Source of the DNA: DYFT01 sp041695085 | Lineage (GTDB): Bacteria > Bacteroidota > Ignavibacteria > UBA10030 | Assembly (NCBI GenBank): GCA_041695085.1 | Contig: JBGFRO010000046.1 | Coordinates: 38,050-102,049 of the forward strand | Length of the DNA stretch: 64,000 bases | Direction: 5' to 3' | Shown here: piece by piece, positions 18,201 to 26,443 of the stretch | Position numbering within the stretch: position 1 is the stretch's first letter | Layout of the letters: every line of letters starts with the position of its first letter | Notes under the pieces: generated by a model | Told to the model about the DNA's origin: nothing | The model's database searches: none | What the model saw: only the letters and a program-made list of their open reading frames with translations | Position numbers and translations under genes: made by a program

Positions 18201-18865
18201 TGGACCTCTTCGCCCCCATTCTGACCGGATTCATCCTTGGATGCCTCCACGCCTTCGATGCAGACCACATTGTTGCCGTGACGGCATTCTCCAGCAAACA
18301 TCCTCACGAGCGGAAAGCGGCGATCTTCGGATTGCTCTGGGGACTCGGTCACACGGTTTCATTGCTGATCTTCGGACTTCTCACGCTGAGTTTCAAGCTT
18401 CTGATCCCGCCGATGATCGAATCGCTTGCCGAAACGCTCGTTGGCCTTCTTTTGATTCTGCTGGGCGTCTGGGTGTTGAAGGACCTCTTCGTGAAGCACA
18501 AAATCCACCTCCATGCCCACACGCACGACGGTGTGGAGCACATTCACTTTCACTCACATAAGTATGACGAAGGTCATGCCCACAAGCACTCCATGTTCTG
18601 GATCGGTGCCACACATGGATTGGCAGGAACGGCATCCGTGATGGTCCTCATCCCCATCACGCTCTCGCAAACGGTGATGGCGGCAGGGATCTATCTGTTG
18701 CTGTTTGGCATCGGAACCATCGCAGCGATGACCACCTTTGCCTTCGCACTGGGCACGATTTCTTCCGCTGCGTTCTCCAAGCGTTTCCTGCCTGCGTTTC
18801 AGGGGATCGCGGGGTTGGCAAGCATCAGCGTCGGTACCGTGTGGATCGGCCGGCAATTTCTATGA
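18200..18865 (+). CDS. NicO/UreH-like metal permease with His-rich loop
   Basis: This integral membrane protein has 221 residues and about six helices. HAFDADHIVAV near residue 15 matches the HxxxxDH metal signature of nickel/cobalt transporters and NicO-like exporters, and a second HGLAGTASVMV lies after the loop. The central cytoplasmic or periplasmic loop (about 95-133) holds some 14 histidines, fitting Ni, Co or another transition-metal ion. It may import or export metal; the sequence does not decide. It overlaps both neighbours. Confidence 0.8.
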   Translation: MDLFAPILTGFILGCLHAFDADHIVAVTAFSSKHPHERKAAIFGLLWGLGHTVSLLIFGLLTLSFKLLIPPMIESLAETLVGLLLILLGVWVLKDLFVKHKIHLHAHTHDGVEHIHFHSHKYDEGHAHKHSMFWIGATHGLAGTASVMVLIPITLSQTVMAAGIYLLLFGIGTIAAMTTFAFALGTISSAAFSKRFLPAFQGIAGLASISVGTVWIGRQFL

Positions 18866-19710
18866 GACGCACGCTCTTCTTCTTTCTTCTTCTCTGTGTC
18901 TTCGGATGCTCGGCAAGCAGAACGGCCCGCGATCAACCGATCATTCGAGTGATGACATACAACATCCACCACGGGGAGGGAACGGACGGAAAGGTGGATC
19001 TGAAGCGAATCGCTGAGGTGATCAAGCGCTCTGAGGCCGATATTGTAGCCCTGCAGGAAGTCGATCGCGGAGTGGAACGCACGAAGCGCATCGATATCAT
19101 GACGGAACTCTCCGACCTTACCGGCATGACGTATGCGTTCGGCAAGAACATCGACTTTCAAGCAGGGGAGTATGGGAACGGATTCCTCACCCGCTTCCCC
19201 ATTTTGGAGGAGCGCAATCACCATTATCGCATGATCCATCCCGGAGAGCAGCGCGGGCTGCTGCAACTAGTGCTCGAAGTGCACGGCGAGGAAATCGTCG
19301 TCATGAACACCCATATCGATTACAGACAAGACGACACCGAACGGATTGCCAACATTGCGGAGTTGCGAAGCGCCGCGGCTCGCTACGCGCCTCGCCCCGT
19401 CGTTGTGTGCGGCGACTTCAACGACACACCCGAGAGCCGCACCATTGCATTGATGAAGGAGGATTTCATCGACGCTTGGGAAGCGGCTGGAACGGGGGCG
19501 GGATTCACGTACCCTGCTGACACCTCGAAGAAGAGGATCGATTACATTTTTGTTTCAAAGCCAACGCGCGGTGAGAGTCAATCGGCCTCCCTTTCGCTTC
19601 GCCCCGTTGCAGCCCGCGTGGTCCAGTCGGATGCATCGGACCACCTCCCTCTTCTTGTTGAATTCGAACTGACGACCACCACCGGCGGCCTTATTCAGAA
19701 AAGAAAGTAA
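18862..19710 (+). CDS. Lipoprotein of the endonuclease/exonuclease/phosphatase family
   Basis: The protein has 282 residues. ATG 18862 overlaps the upstream stop and begins a lipoprotein signal with probable lipid-carrying Cys16 (CVFGC). The exported domain has the EEP motifs MTYNIHHGEG, DIVALQEVDRG (metal-binding Glu), VVVCGDFNDTP (catalytic Asp/Asn) and the final SDHLPLLVEF (catalytic Asp-His). This fold hydrolyses phosphodiester bonds in nucleic acids, inositol phosphates or sphingomyelin. A membrane-anchored periplasmic phosphodiesterase is the likely role. An upstream GTG in frame lies inside the permease gene and would spoil the signal peptide. Confidence 0.85.
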   Translation: MRRTLFFFLLLCVFGCSASRTARDQPIIRVMTYNIHHGEGTDGKVDLKRIAEVIKRSEADIVALQEVDRGVERTKRIDIMTELSDLTGMTYAFGKNIDFQAGEYGNGFLTRFPILEERNHHYRMIHPGEQRGLLQLVLEVHGEEIVVMNTHIDYRQDDTERIANIAELRSAAARYAPRPVVVCGDFNDTPESRTIALMKEDFIDAWEAAGTGAGFTYPADTSKKRIDYIFVSKPTRGESQSASLSLRPVAARVVQSDASDHLPLLVEFELTTTTGGLIQKRK

Positions 19711-19717
19711 CTGCTAT

Positions 19718-20986
19718 ATGTTAGACATCAAGTTCATCCGCGAGCACTACGATCTCGTCCGCCAGGGCGCCGAGTCGAAAGGCTTCACCGTGAACCTTGG
19801 AGATATTATCGCGCTCGATGAAGAACGGCGCAAGCACATTCAGGAAGGCGAGGCGCTGAAGGCACGACGGAACGAGGTCTCGGCTCAGATCGGCAGGATC
19901 AAGAAAGAAGGGGGGGATGCGTCGCGTGCGATTGCGGAAATGGAACAGGTGAAGAACCGCATTCAGCAGATCGATCATGAACTGCGCCATCTTGAAACAA
20001 AGCTTAACGAGCTCCTCCTGACCGTTCCGAACATTCCGCATCCATCTGTGCCGTACGGCAAAACGCCGGCGGACAACAAAGAAGTGCTCGTCTGGGGCGA
20101 CGCTCCCGCAGTTGATTTTCCCCTCAAACCACACTGGGAGTTGGCGGAGAAGCTCGGCATCATCGACTTCGCTCGGGGAGCAAAGACAGCCGGTGCGGGC
20201 TTTCCGTTCTATGTCGGAAAGGGGGCAACGTTGGAGCGCGCGCTCATCAACTTTTTTCTCGACCGGGCGCTCCAGCAGGGCTACAAAGAAATCTGGCCTC
20301 CGATTGTGGTGAATGAAGAGAGTGCGCGAGGAACGGGGCAGATTCCGGACAAAGAAGACCTGATGTACGTGGTAGAGCGGGATGGCTTGTATCTGATTCC
20401 GACTGCAGAGGTGCCGGTCAGCAATTTCCATCGCGACGACATTTTGTCGGAAAAGGAGTTACCCGTCCGCTACGCAGCTTATACGCCATGTTTTCGACGA
20501 GAAGCAGGATCATATGGAAAGGATGTGCGGGGACTGAACCGGCTTCATCAGTTCGATAAGGTCGAACTGGTGAAATTCGTCCATCCATCCACTTCGTACG
20601 ATGAGCTTGAATCGCTGAAGGAGGATGCCGAACAGGTGTTGAAACTTTTGGGGCTTCGGTACCGAGCGCTGCTGATGTGCACCGGCGATATGGGCTTCAC
20701 ACAATCGAAGAAATATGACCTCGAAGTGTGGGCACCCGGCCAACAGAAGTGGCTAGAGGTTTCTTCGTGCAGTAATTTTGAAGCATTCCAAGCGCGGCGA
20801 ATGAATATCCGCTTCCGTCCCACCAATGGCGGCAAACCGGAACACGTGCATACCCTCAACGGGTCTGGCCTCGCGCTTCCGCGCATCGTTGCAGCGCTTC
20901 TCGAGCATTACCAGACACCGGAAGGGAAAGTCATCATCCCGAAAGCACTACACTCGTACACAAAGTTTGAAATCATCGGCTCATAG
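19718..20986 (+). CDS. serS: Seryl-tRNA synthetase
   Basis: This class II aminoacyl-tRNA synthetase has 422 residues, the normal bacterial length. The N-terminal antiparallel coiled coil covers about 28-105. The catalytic domain has the PTAEVPVSN serine-binding segment, motif 2 (CFRREAGSYGKD, then RLHQFDKVE) and motif 3 (GSGLALPRIVAALLEHYQ). It starts 7 bases after the lipoprotein gene and is probably the last gene of the string. Confidence 0.97.
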   Translation: MLDIKFIREHYDLVRQGAESKGFTVNLGDIIALDEERRKHIQEGEALKARRNEVSAQIGRIKKEGGDASRAIAEMEQVKNRIQQIDHELRHLETKLNELLLTVPNIPHPSVPYGKTPADNKEVLVWGDAPAVDFPLKPHWELAEKLGIIDFARGAKTAGAGFPFYVGKGATLERALINFFLDRALQQGYKEIWPPIVVNEESARGTGQIPDKEDLMYVVERDGLYLIPTAEVPVSNFHRDDILSEKELPVRYAAYTPCFRREAGSYGKDVRGLNRLHQFDKVELVKFVHPSTSYDELESLKEDAEQVLKLLGLRYRALLMCTGDMGFTQSKKYDLEVWAPGQQKWLEVSSCSNFEAFQARRMNIRFRPTNGGKPEHVHTLNGSGLALPRIVAALLEHYQTPEGKVIIPKALHSYTKFEIIGS

Positions 20987-21131
20987 ATCTGCACCGGTGA
21001 CGATCTCTGCTCAGCAGAAAACAAAAAACCACAGATTACACTGATTTTCACATTTGAGGAAATCAGTTAAACATTAAAAATACGCTGAGCAGATACCATT
21101 TTTTCATTTTCAATTTTTCATTTTTAATTGA
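20987..21131. repeat. Gap with CCACAGATTACA filler, a hairpin and a T-rich repeat
   Basis: This 145-bp gap after serS has three parts. AACCACAGATTACACTGATT (about 21028-21047) resembles a widespread intergenic filler. ACTGATTTTC (21040-21049) pairs with GGAAATCAGT (21058-21067), a 10-bp stem without a T-run. A T-rich tract of TTTTTCATTTTCAATT type runs from 21098 to 21130, directly before the ABC gene. The tract resembles 25637-25666 and 23110-23144. Confidence 0.55.
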
Positions 21132-22892
21132 ATGCGTCCTCTCCTCCGCCTCCGACCTTATCTTCTACGGTATAAGAAGACGCTTCTCTGGGGACTCGTC
21201 ACGATCATCGGCAGCAATGTCTTCACAGTTGTTCAACCTCTGTTCCTGGGCAAGGCGGTCGACGACCTAAAGCTGGCCGTTGACACAGGTTCGGTCGACA
21301 TATCCCTCTTCGCCCAATGGACCGGGTTGATCGTCGGGTTCTCCGTCATCGCCGGCATCTTCACGTTTCTCACGAGGCAAACCATCATTGTCGTCTCGCG
21401 ACATATTGAATTCGACCTCAGGAACGATCTGCTCGCTCACCTTCAGCGTCTTCACTATTCCTACTTTCAAAACACACCGACAGGCGATCTGATGGCGCAC
21501 GCGACCAACGACATCAGCTCCGTACGCAACGTGCTCGGACCCGGCATGATGTATCCCGCCGATACGCTGATGACGTTCTCGATGGTCCTGGTGCTGATGA
21601 TGGCGACCGATTGGTCGCTGACGCTCCTTGCCCTCATCCCGCTGCCGTTGGTGTCCGTCATCGTGTACAGACTGGGAAAATTGATTCACGCGAAAACGAT
21701 GGAACGACAGGAACAGTTTTCCCTCCTCACAATGCGTGCGCAGGAGAACCTCTCGGGGATTCGCGTAATCAAGTCGTACGTGCGGGAGGAACATGAAATC
21801 AAGTTATTCGGGTCGTTGAGTTGGGAGTATTTGAAGAAAAACCTCGTTCTCGCCCGCGTTCAGTCTCTCCTCTGGCCTTTGATGTTTCTCCTCGTCGGTT
21901 TCTCTATCATCATCACCATCTATGCCGGCGGCATACGGGTGATCGAAGGTTCATTGACGATCGGCTCGCTCTCGGCATTCCTCGCGTATCTCGTGATGCT
22001 CATCTGGCCGGTGATCGCGTTCGGATGGGTGATCAATCTGCTGCAACAAGGAGCGGCGTCGATGTCCCGGTTGTGTAAGATCTGGGACACGGAACCGGAG
22101 ATACGCGACACGACGGAGACCATCCCAACGATCCGGGAAATCAAAGGAGAGATTGAATTCCGCAACGTGTCCTTTACGCACAAGAACGCTTCAACTCCGA
22201 CATTGAAGAACATCAACCTCACCATTTCACAGGGGATGACGGTGGCAATCGTCGGATACACCGGTTCGGGAAAGACGACGTTGGTGAACCTCATTCCACG
22301 ATTGTACGACGTCACGAGCGGCCAACTTCTCATCGACGGCATGGACATTCGCCGCATTCCCCTCGAGGTGTTGCGTTCACACATCGGCTATGTTCCACAG
22401 GAGACGTTTCTCTTTTCAGACACACTGGCCGAGAATATCCGATATGGGGCAGATGAAGCGAGTGTGGAAGAGATTCAGAAAGCAGCGGAGATATCTCAGA
22501 TCGCGAAAGATGTGCTGGATTTTCCGAAGAAGTATGAGACGATGATCGGGGAGCGAGGCATTACGCTCTCCGGTGGACAGAAGCAGCGCACCAGCATCGC
22601 CCGGGCGATCGTGCGGCATCCCAGAATTCTCATCCTTGACGATTCCCTCTCCTCCGTCGATACATACACGGAGGACGCCATTCTCCATCGTCTCCGTGAT
22701 TTCATGAAAGGACGGACCAGCATCCTCATCAGCCACCGCATCTCCACCGTGAAAGATGCCGACTTGATCGTCGTTCTCCAGCACGGAGAGATCGTCGAGC
22801 GCGGGACCCACGAAGAGCTTGCCGCCCTCGGTGGCATCTATGCCGATCTGTACGAGAAGCAGTTGCTGGAGCAGGAGCTGGAAGAGCTGTAA
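21132..22892 (+). CDS. ABC exporter half-transporter, degenerate-site subunit
   Basis: This is a fused permease and ATPase of 586 residues. Six membrane helices lie in about 15-300. The nucleotide domain has Walker A GYTGSGKTT (about 375), Q-loop VPQETFLFSDT, signature LSGGQKQR (about 480) and H-loop SHRIST. Walker B ends in LDDSLSSVD, with Asp where the catalytic Glu normally stands. This is the pattern of one subunit of a heterodimeric exporter of the TM287/288 or MdlAB type. The second subunit at 23146 has the complementary change. The substrate is unknown; drugs or lipids are usual for the family. Confidence 0.92.
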   Translation: MRPLLRLRPYLLRYKKTLLWGLVTIIGSNVFTVVQPLFLGKAVDDLKLAVDTGSVDISLFAQWTGLIVGFSVIAGIFTFLTRQTIIVVSRHIEFDLRNDLLAHLQRLHYSYFQNTPTGDLMAHATNDISSVRNVLGPGMMYPADTLMTFSMVLVLMMATDWSLTLLALIPLPLVSVIVYRLGKLIHAKTMERQEQFSLLTMRAQENLSGIRVIKSYVREEHEIKLFGSLSWEYLKKNLVLARVQSLLWPLMFLLVGFSIIITIYAGGIRVIEGSLTIGSLSAFLAYLVMLIWPVIAFGWVINLLQQGAASMSRLCKIWDTEPEIRDTTETIPTIREIKGEIEFRNVSFTHKNASTPTLKNINLTISQGMTVAIVGYTGSGKTTLVNLIPRLYDVTSGQLLIDGMDIRRIPLEVLRSHIGYVPQETFLFSDTLAENIRYGADEASVEEIQKAAEISQIAKDVLDFPKKYETMIGERGITLSGGQKQRTSIARAIVRHPRILILDDSLSSVDTYTEDAILHRLRDFMKGRTSILISHRISTVKDADLIVVLQHGEIVERGTHEELAALGGIYADLYEKQLLEQELEEL

Positions 22893-22893
22893 T

Positions 22894-22928
22894 CAAGTAA
22901 AAAGGAAAAACGAAAAAGTAAAAAGGGA
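22894..22928. repeat. A/G-rich low-complexity tract between the ABC genes
   Basis: A run built from AAAAAGG, GAAAAAC and AGTAAAAAGGG units follows the first ABC gene directly. Its complement has the same TTTTTACTTTTTC character as the T-rich tracts at 21098-21130, 23110-23144 and 25637-25666. Confidence 0.5.
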
Positions 22929-22936
22929 AGGGACCA

Positions 22937-23089
22937 ATGGAGAAACCATTCGCTATCAACCAGCGCGTATTCGGATTTGTCATCGCTGTTCGAGAGCTTT
23001 CTGAGCATATACCCACGAACAGGATCGGAAGAAATCAAAAAGATCCTCGGAAGTATTGCAAGTCGATCAAGAAAAACCTCCAAACCTGA
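22937..23089 (+). pseudogene. Remnant of a four-helix-bundle (23S rRNA intervening-sequence type) protein
   Basis: A short frame of 50 codons starts at ATG 22937. Its first 30 residues, including NQRVFGF, VIAVRELSEHIP and TNRIGR, resemble the first helix of four-helix-bundle proteins (typical pattern ..ERTKxFALRVIRLVEALPRTRxGR). After that the resemblance stops and the frame ends at about residue 50, against roughly 115-125 for the family. It is therefore probably a decayed copy. It lies alone between the two ABC exporter genes. Confidence 0.45.
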
Positions 23090-23109
23090 ATCACTCTGAG
23101 CTTCAACTA

Positions 23110-23144
23110 TTTTTTAATTTTGACTTTTGACTTTTTCCTTGACT
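23110..23144. repeat. T-rich TTTTGACTTTTGACTT tract
   Basis: Tandem TTTTGAC units lie directly before the second ABC gene. They resemble other T-rich tracts in this part of the window. The tract may simply be intergenic filler; it leaves no room for a normal Shine-Dalgarno site before ATG 23146. Confidence 0.5.
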
Positions 23145-23145
23145 C

Positions 23146-24939
23146 ATGCACGAAGAAGAAATTCTCGGTAAAGCCTACGATGCCCGCCTCATGCGGCGGT
23201 TGTTGAGGTACCTTCGCCCGTACAAGTGGTACGTCGCACTCGGCATCCTTCTGAGTATCCTTACCAGCGCCTTCGAAGCCGTTCGGCCGTATTTTACGAA
23301 GATCGCGGTGGATGTGGACATTGCAAATAAGGATCACGAAGGACTTCTTCGCACCGTTTTGATTTTCTTCATCATCCTCATTGTTCGGGGTGTGATTCAG
23401 TACGCCAACGCCTACCTCACACAATGGATCGGCCAGCGGACGATCTACGATCTCCGGATGGAAATCTTCCGTCACCTCCAGAACCTCTCCCTCAAATTCT
23501 ACGACCGCAATCCGATCGGTCGCCTCATCACCCGCGTCACCAACGACGTGGAAGTATTGAACGAGATGTTCTCCTCGGGCATTGTGATGGTGTTCAGCGA
23601 CATCTTCACGATCATCGGCATCTTCTATTTTATGTTCTCGATGAATTGGGAACTGTCACTCGTTTCCTTGAGCGTGCTCCCCCTTCTCTTCTACGGCACC
23701 TTCCTCTTTCGAAGAAAAGCCCGCGAAGCCTACCGCGAGGTGCGTCTGCACATTGCCCGTATCAACTCCTTTATGCAGGAGCACATTACGGGGATGCTCG
23801 TTGATCAGATCTTCAACCGGGAGAAGAAATCGTTCCAGAAATTTTCTTCCATCAACGCGGCACATCGGGATGCTAATATCAAATCCATTTTCTACTATGC
23901 CCTCTTCTATCCGGGAGTCGATCTCATCGGCGCGCTGTCGATCGGACTCATTATCTGGTATGCAGGCGGACACATTCTCGAAGACCACATCACACTCGGC
24001 ACCGTGATGGCGTTTGTCCAGTTCAATGAGATGTTCTGGCGTCCGATCCGGGATCTGTCGGAAAAGTACAACATTCTCCAAACAGCCATGGCCTCATCCG
24101 AACGCATCTTCCAGTTGCTGGACGATCAGACCGTCCTGCACATTCCCTCGACACCCCGTAAGCTGAAGAAAGTCAGTGGCGAGATCGAATTCCGCAACGT
24201 CTGGTTTGCCTACAACGTGCTGTCGGACGGACAAGGATCGCCGGAGTGGGTGTTGAAAGACATTTCTTTTCACGTGATGCCGGGGGAAACCGTGGCGTTC
24301 GTCGGCCACACGGGGGCAGGCAAGACGTCTATTATGAGTCTGCTGACCAGATTCTATGAAATCCAAAAAGGAGAAATCCTCGTGGACGGTGTGAACATCC
24401 AACACCTCCATCCGGCCGATCTTCGGCGACACATCGCCGTTGTCTTGCAGGATGTCTTCCTGTTTTCCGGTGACATCAAAGGAAACATCAACCTAGGAAA
24501 TGAAGAGATTTCGCTTGACCGCGTAAAAGCCGCGGCGCGCGTGGTGGGCGCACACAAGTTCATCGAGCAACTTCCCGGCGGATACGATGCGGAAGTAAAG
24601 GAGCGGGGCGCGACGCTCTCGGTGGGACAGAAACAACTTCTCTCCTTCGCACGCGCGCTGGCCTTCAATCCACACATCCTCGTCCTGGACGAAGCCACCT
24701 CGAGCGTCGATACAGAAAGCGAATTACTTATTCAAGCCGCGATTAAGAAACTTCTCAGGGGCCGCACCTCGCTCGTCGTCGCACACCGGCTCTCTACCAT
24801 CCAGAACGCCGACAAGATCATCGTCCTGCACAAGGGGGAAATTCGTGAGATGGGAACGCACCAAGAACTCCTCGCGCACGACGGCATCTATCGCAAGCTG
24901 TACCGCCTGCAGTACAAAGATCAAGAAGTGAAAGCGTAA
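23146..24939 (+). CDS. ABC exporter half-transporter, catalytic-site subunit
   Basis: This is a fused permease and ATPase of 597 residues with six helices in about 25-310. Walker A is GHTGAGKTS (about 388), Q-loop VLQDVFLFSGD, and Walker B LDEATSSVD with the normal catalytic Glu (about 514). The signature motif is LSVGQKQL, not LSGGQ. Together with the Asp-for-Glu Walker B of the gene at 21132, this gives one complete and one degenerate ATP site, as in heterodimeric exporters. The two genes lie in the same direction 253 bp apart, separated by a pseudogene and low-complexity DNA. Confidence 0.92.
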   Translation: MHEEEILGKAYDARLMRRLLRYLRPYKWYVALGILLSILTSAFEAVRPYFTKIAVDVDIANKDHEGLLRTVLIFFIILIVRGVIQYANAYLTQWIGQRTIYDLRMEIFRHLQNLSLKFYDRNPIGRLITRVTNDVEVLNEMFSSGIVMVFSDIFTIIGIFYFMFSMNWELSLVSLSVLPLLFYGTFLFRRKAREAYREVRLHIARINSFMQEHITGMLVDQIFNREKKSFQKFSSINAAHRDANIKSIFYYALFYPGVDLIGALSIGLIIWYAGGHILEDHITLGTVMAFVQFNEMFWRPIRDLSEKYNILQTAMASSERIFQLLDDQTVLHIPSTPRKLKKVSGEIEFRNVWFAYNVLSDGQGSPEWVLKDISFHVMPGETVAFVGHTGAGKTSIMSLLTRFYEIQKGEILVDGVNIQHLHPADLRRHIAVVLQDVFLFSGDIKGNINLGNEEISLDRVKAAARVVGAHKFIEQLPGGYDAEVKERGATLSVGQKQLLSFARALAFNPHILVLDEATSSVDTESELLIQAAIKKLLRGRTSLVVAHRLSTIQNADKIIVLHKGEIREMGTHQELLAHDGIYRKLYRLQYKDQEVKA

Positions 24940-24979
24940 CTCGGACGGCGGCCTGCCCGAACTGGAAACTATTTGACCG

Positions 24980-25147
24980 ATGCGTGCCTATTACGACTCT
25001 CTGCTTGAGAAAGGCGTCACTGAACATAACGCCCGGAATGCCGTTGCACGCTCTATTGCTCGGATCACCTACGGCATGATGAAAACCGGCAAACGCTATC
25101 AACCATATCAACAAAGGAGTCTGGCCGAACCACGGCACGTCGCCTAG
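24980..25147 (+). pseudogene. C-terminal scrap of an IS110-family transposase
   Basis: A frame of 55 codons, stopped just upstream by an in-frame TGA, encodes a segment with MRAYYDSLLEKG, NARNAVARSIARITYGMMKTG and KRYQPY. This is the conserved C-terminal end of transposase_20 (IS116/IS110/IS902) proteins, normally about 350-420 residues. Everything before it is missing. It marks an old insertion at the edge of the accessory region. Confidence 0.65.
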
Positions 25148-25517
25148 AACGGGACTCATCATAGTGAACTCGCTTTTCGTTCTTCGATGCGCGACATGAT
25201 CGAAACGCTTCTGTTCTTTGATCTCCAATGAGTCTCGCCAGTGGGAGAGAGAGCTCTATGAAGCGATCGTGGCCACGACATTGACGGATGAGCGTTTAGT
25301 TTTTTCGTACGACGTGGGCATTGCCGGCGATCCAGAGGCGTCTGTGATAGTGTGGCTTGCGTCCACGCGGTTGCTTCGCTGTGGTTCTGCCCGACAGCGC
25401 TTTGACGTTTAACAGACGAAGAGCGTATTTGCGGTTGTCGTTACAGTTCTCAGAAATCGGAGTTGGAAAAATGGCTTGCCTTTGGGGCTCGTTTTTGGTA
25501 ACTTCGCGTTTGGCTGA

Positions 25518-25550
25518 AGCCTGTTACACTTTACACTGTAGCAGGCTTTT
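25518..25550 (+). terminator. Hairpin with short T-run (possible terminator)
   Basis: AGCCTGTTACA (25518-25528) pairs with TGTAGCAGGCT (25537-25547), an 11-bp stem with one G-T pair and an 8-base loop, followed by TTTTG. The stem is strong but the T-run is short, and no gene is recognised directly upstream. It could be the end of a lost gene or of the mobile element. Confidence 0.5.
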
Positions 25551-25636
25551 GTCATCTTCTCGCTGTCTGTTGAAAGGGGATTGTTGCTGATTTCTCGGAA
25601 AACTCAGGATGTTCTAGAGACAATACCGAGATAATG

Positions 25637-25666
25637 TTTTTCATTTTTCATTTTAAATTTTTCATT
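25637..25666. repeat. TTTTTCATT low-complexity tract
   Basis: Three TTTTTCATT/TTTTAAATT-type units lie 8 bases before tRNA-His. It nearly repeats the tract at 21098-21130 in front of the ABC exporter gene. Confidence 0.55.
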
Positions 25667-25674
25667 GAAACCAT

Positions 25675-25749
25675 GGTGACCATAGTTCAGTCGGTTAGAA
25701 CGCCAGGTTGTGGCCCTGGAGGTCGAGGGTTCGAGTCCCTCTGGTCACC
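25675..25749 (+). tRNA. tRNA-His (GTG)
   Basis: The cloverleaf is complete: extra G-1 at 25675, acceptor GTGACCA/TGGTCAC, D-stem GTTC/GAAC, anticodon stem CCAGG/CCTGG with loop TTGTGGC (anticodon GTG), T-stem GAGGG/CCCTC with TTCGAGT, and C73. The G-1/C73 pair is the identity mark of tRNA-His. CCA is not encoded. Confidence 0.95.
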
Positions 25750-25779
25750 CCAAGCAAGTGCGGAATGGCGAGTTCGGAG

Positions 25780-25821
25780 TGGGGAATGCGGTATGTGCAA
25801 TTCAACATTCCCAATTCCCCA
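25780..25821. repeat. Inverted repeat between the two tRNAs
   Basis: TGGGGAAT (25780-25787) and ATTCCCCA (25814-25821) are perfect inverted copies within purine/pyrimidine-biased filler of the GCGGAATGCGGAGTG type. Similar filler (about 25909-25955) follows tRNA-Glu. The hairpin could help processing of a common tRNA precursor or be a by-product of the filler repeats. Confidence 0.45.
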
Positions 25822-25828
25822 TCCCCCT

Positions 25829-25901
25829 GCCCCCATCGTCTAGAGGCCTAGGACACGAGCTTTTCAAGCTTGGAACACGAGTTCGAATCTCGTTGGGGGC
25901 A
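25829..25901 (+). tRNA. tRNA-Glu (TTC)
   Basis: Acceptor GCCCCCA/TGGGGGC, D-stem GTCT/GGAC, anticodon stem CGAGC/GCTTG with loop TTTTCAA (anticodon TTC), T-stem ACGAG/CTCGT with loop TTCGAAT, and A73. CCA is not encoded. It lies 79 bases after tRNA-His in the same direction, so the two may share a transcript. The accessory genes begin directly beyond it, a common integration position. Confidence 0.95.
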
Positions 25902-25955
25902 CAGTTAAATGCGGAATGCGGAGTGTGGAATGGGAAAATGTGGAAGTGAGAGAGT

Positions 25956-25991
25956 GAACCGGCGCATGCTTTGTGTGGTCGGTTCTTTTTT
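25956..25991 (+). terminator. Possible terminator after the tRNA pair
   Basis: GAACCG (25956-25961) pairs with CGGTTC (25980-25985), followed by six T residues (25986-25991). The stem is only 6 bp and the loop long, so it is moderate, but the position directly after tRNA-Glu fits the end of the tRNA transcript. Confidence 0.55.
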
Positions 25992-26095
25992 CCGGAGCAC
26001 CGGTTCGCCCGCCCGACGTCAAGGATAAGAATTTTCCTGACGGTGTCTTTCCGCGGATCAACATTTTTCAACATCACTGTAGGTCTTTTTGTATT

Positions 26096-26443
26096 TCATC
26101 GCTGTCCAACAATCGTTATCTCATCAACAAACTCAAACGCATTTTCTTCGGGCGGTTCCCTCTTTCCATATTGTTCACGCCGCACTCGATATACTGCCGC
26201 ATCAAGTAAAGTTACGTCCGTTGTTTCCCCGTCAGCGCCATCATCTAGTCCGGCATCAATTCTGATACCACCTCGTTCGGTTAACACATATCGAGGATGC
26301 AACTCATCGCCGCCCGCGAGTTGCCTCCATCGAACGAATCGAACCGTAAGACCGTTTGGGATGATTCTCGGCAGCATCTTTTTCCTCAGATGGTAAGACA
26401 GCTGCGTTTGTTCTCGGATTTCCCCTCCTCTCGATGTCTCCAC
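26096..26443 (-). pseudogene. Truncated PLD-like C-terminal fragment (uncertain)
   Basis: This open frame of about 115 codons encodes VRFVRW, HPRYVLTERGGIRIDAGLDDG and TTDVTLLD. The pattern (H-x-R-Y-hhT-x-x-GG, then D-x-G, then D-hhLL) is like the C-terminal half of phospholipase-D-like nuclease domains, but I am not sure of the family. There is no proper start; the frame merges with the 3' side of the broken ATPase gene. It is probably the tail of a second gene joined to the ATPase remnant by a deletion. Confidence 0.35.

Larger units (their letters stand above)
25148..25674. other. Gene-free stretch before the tRNA pair
   Basis: No supported gene was found in these 527 bases. Short open frames at 25218-25412 and 25357-25590 have no recognisable domain or ribosome site. 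The stretch holds one strong hairpin with a T-run (25518-25550) and a T-rich TTTTTCATT tract (25637-25666) directly upstream of tRNA-His. It is probably decayed mobile-element DNA. Confidence 0.5.

Noticed and set aside
25218..25412. Short open frame before the tRNAs
   Set aside because: No domain, no ribosome site and a composition like decayed DNA.
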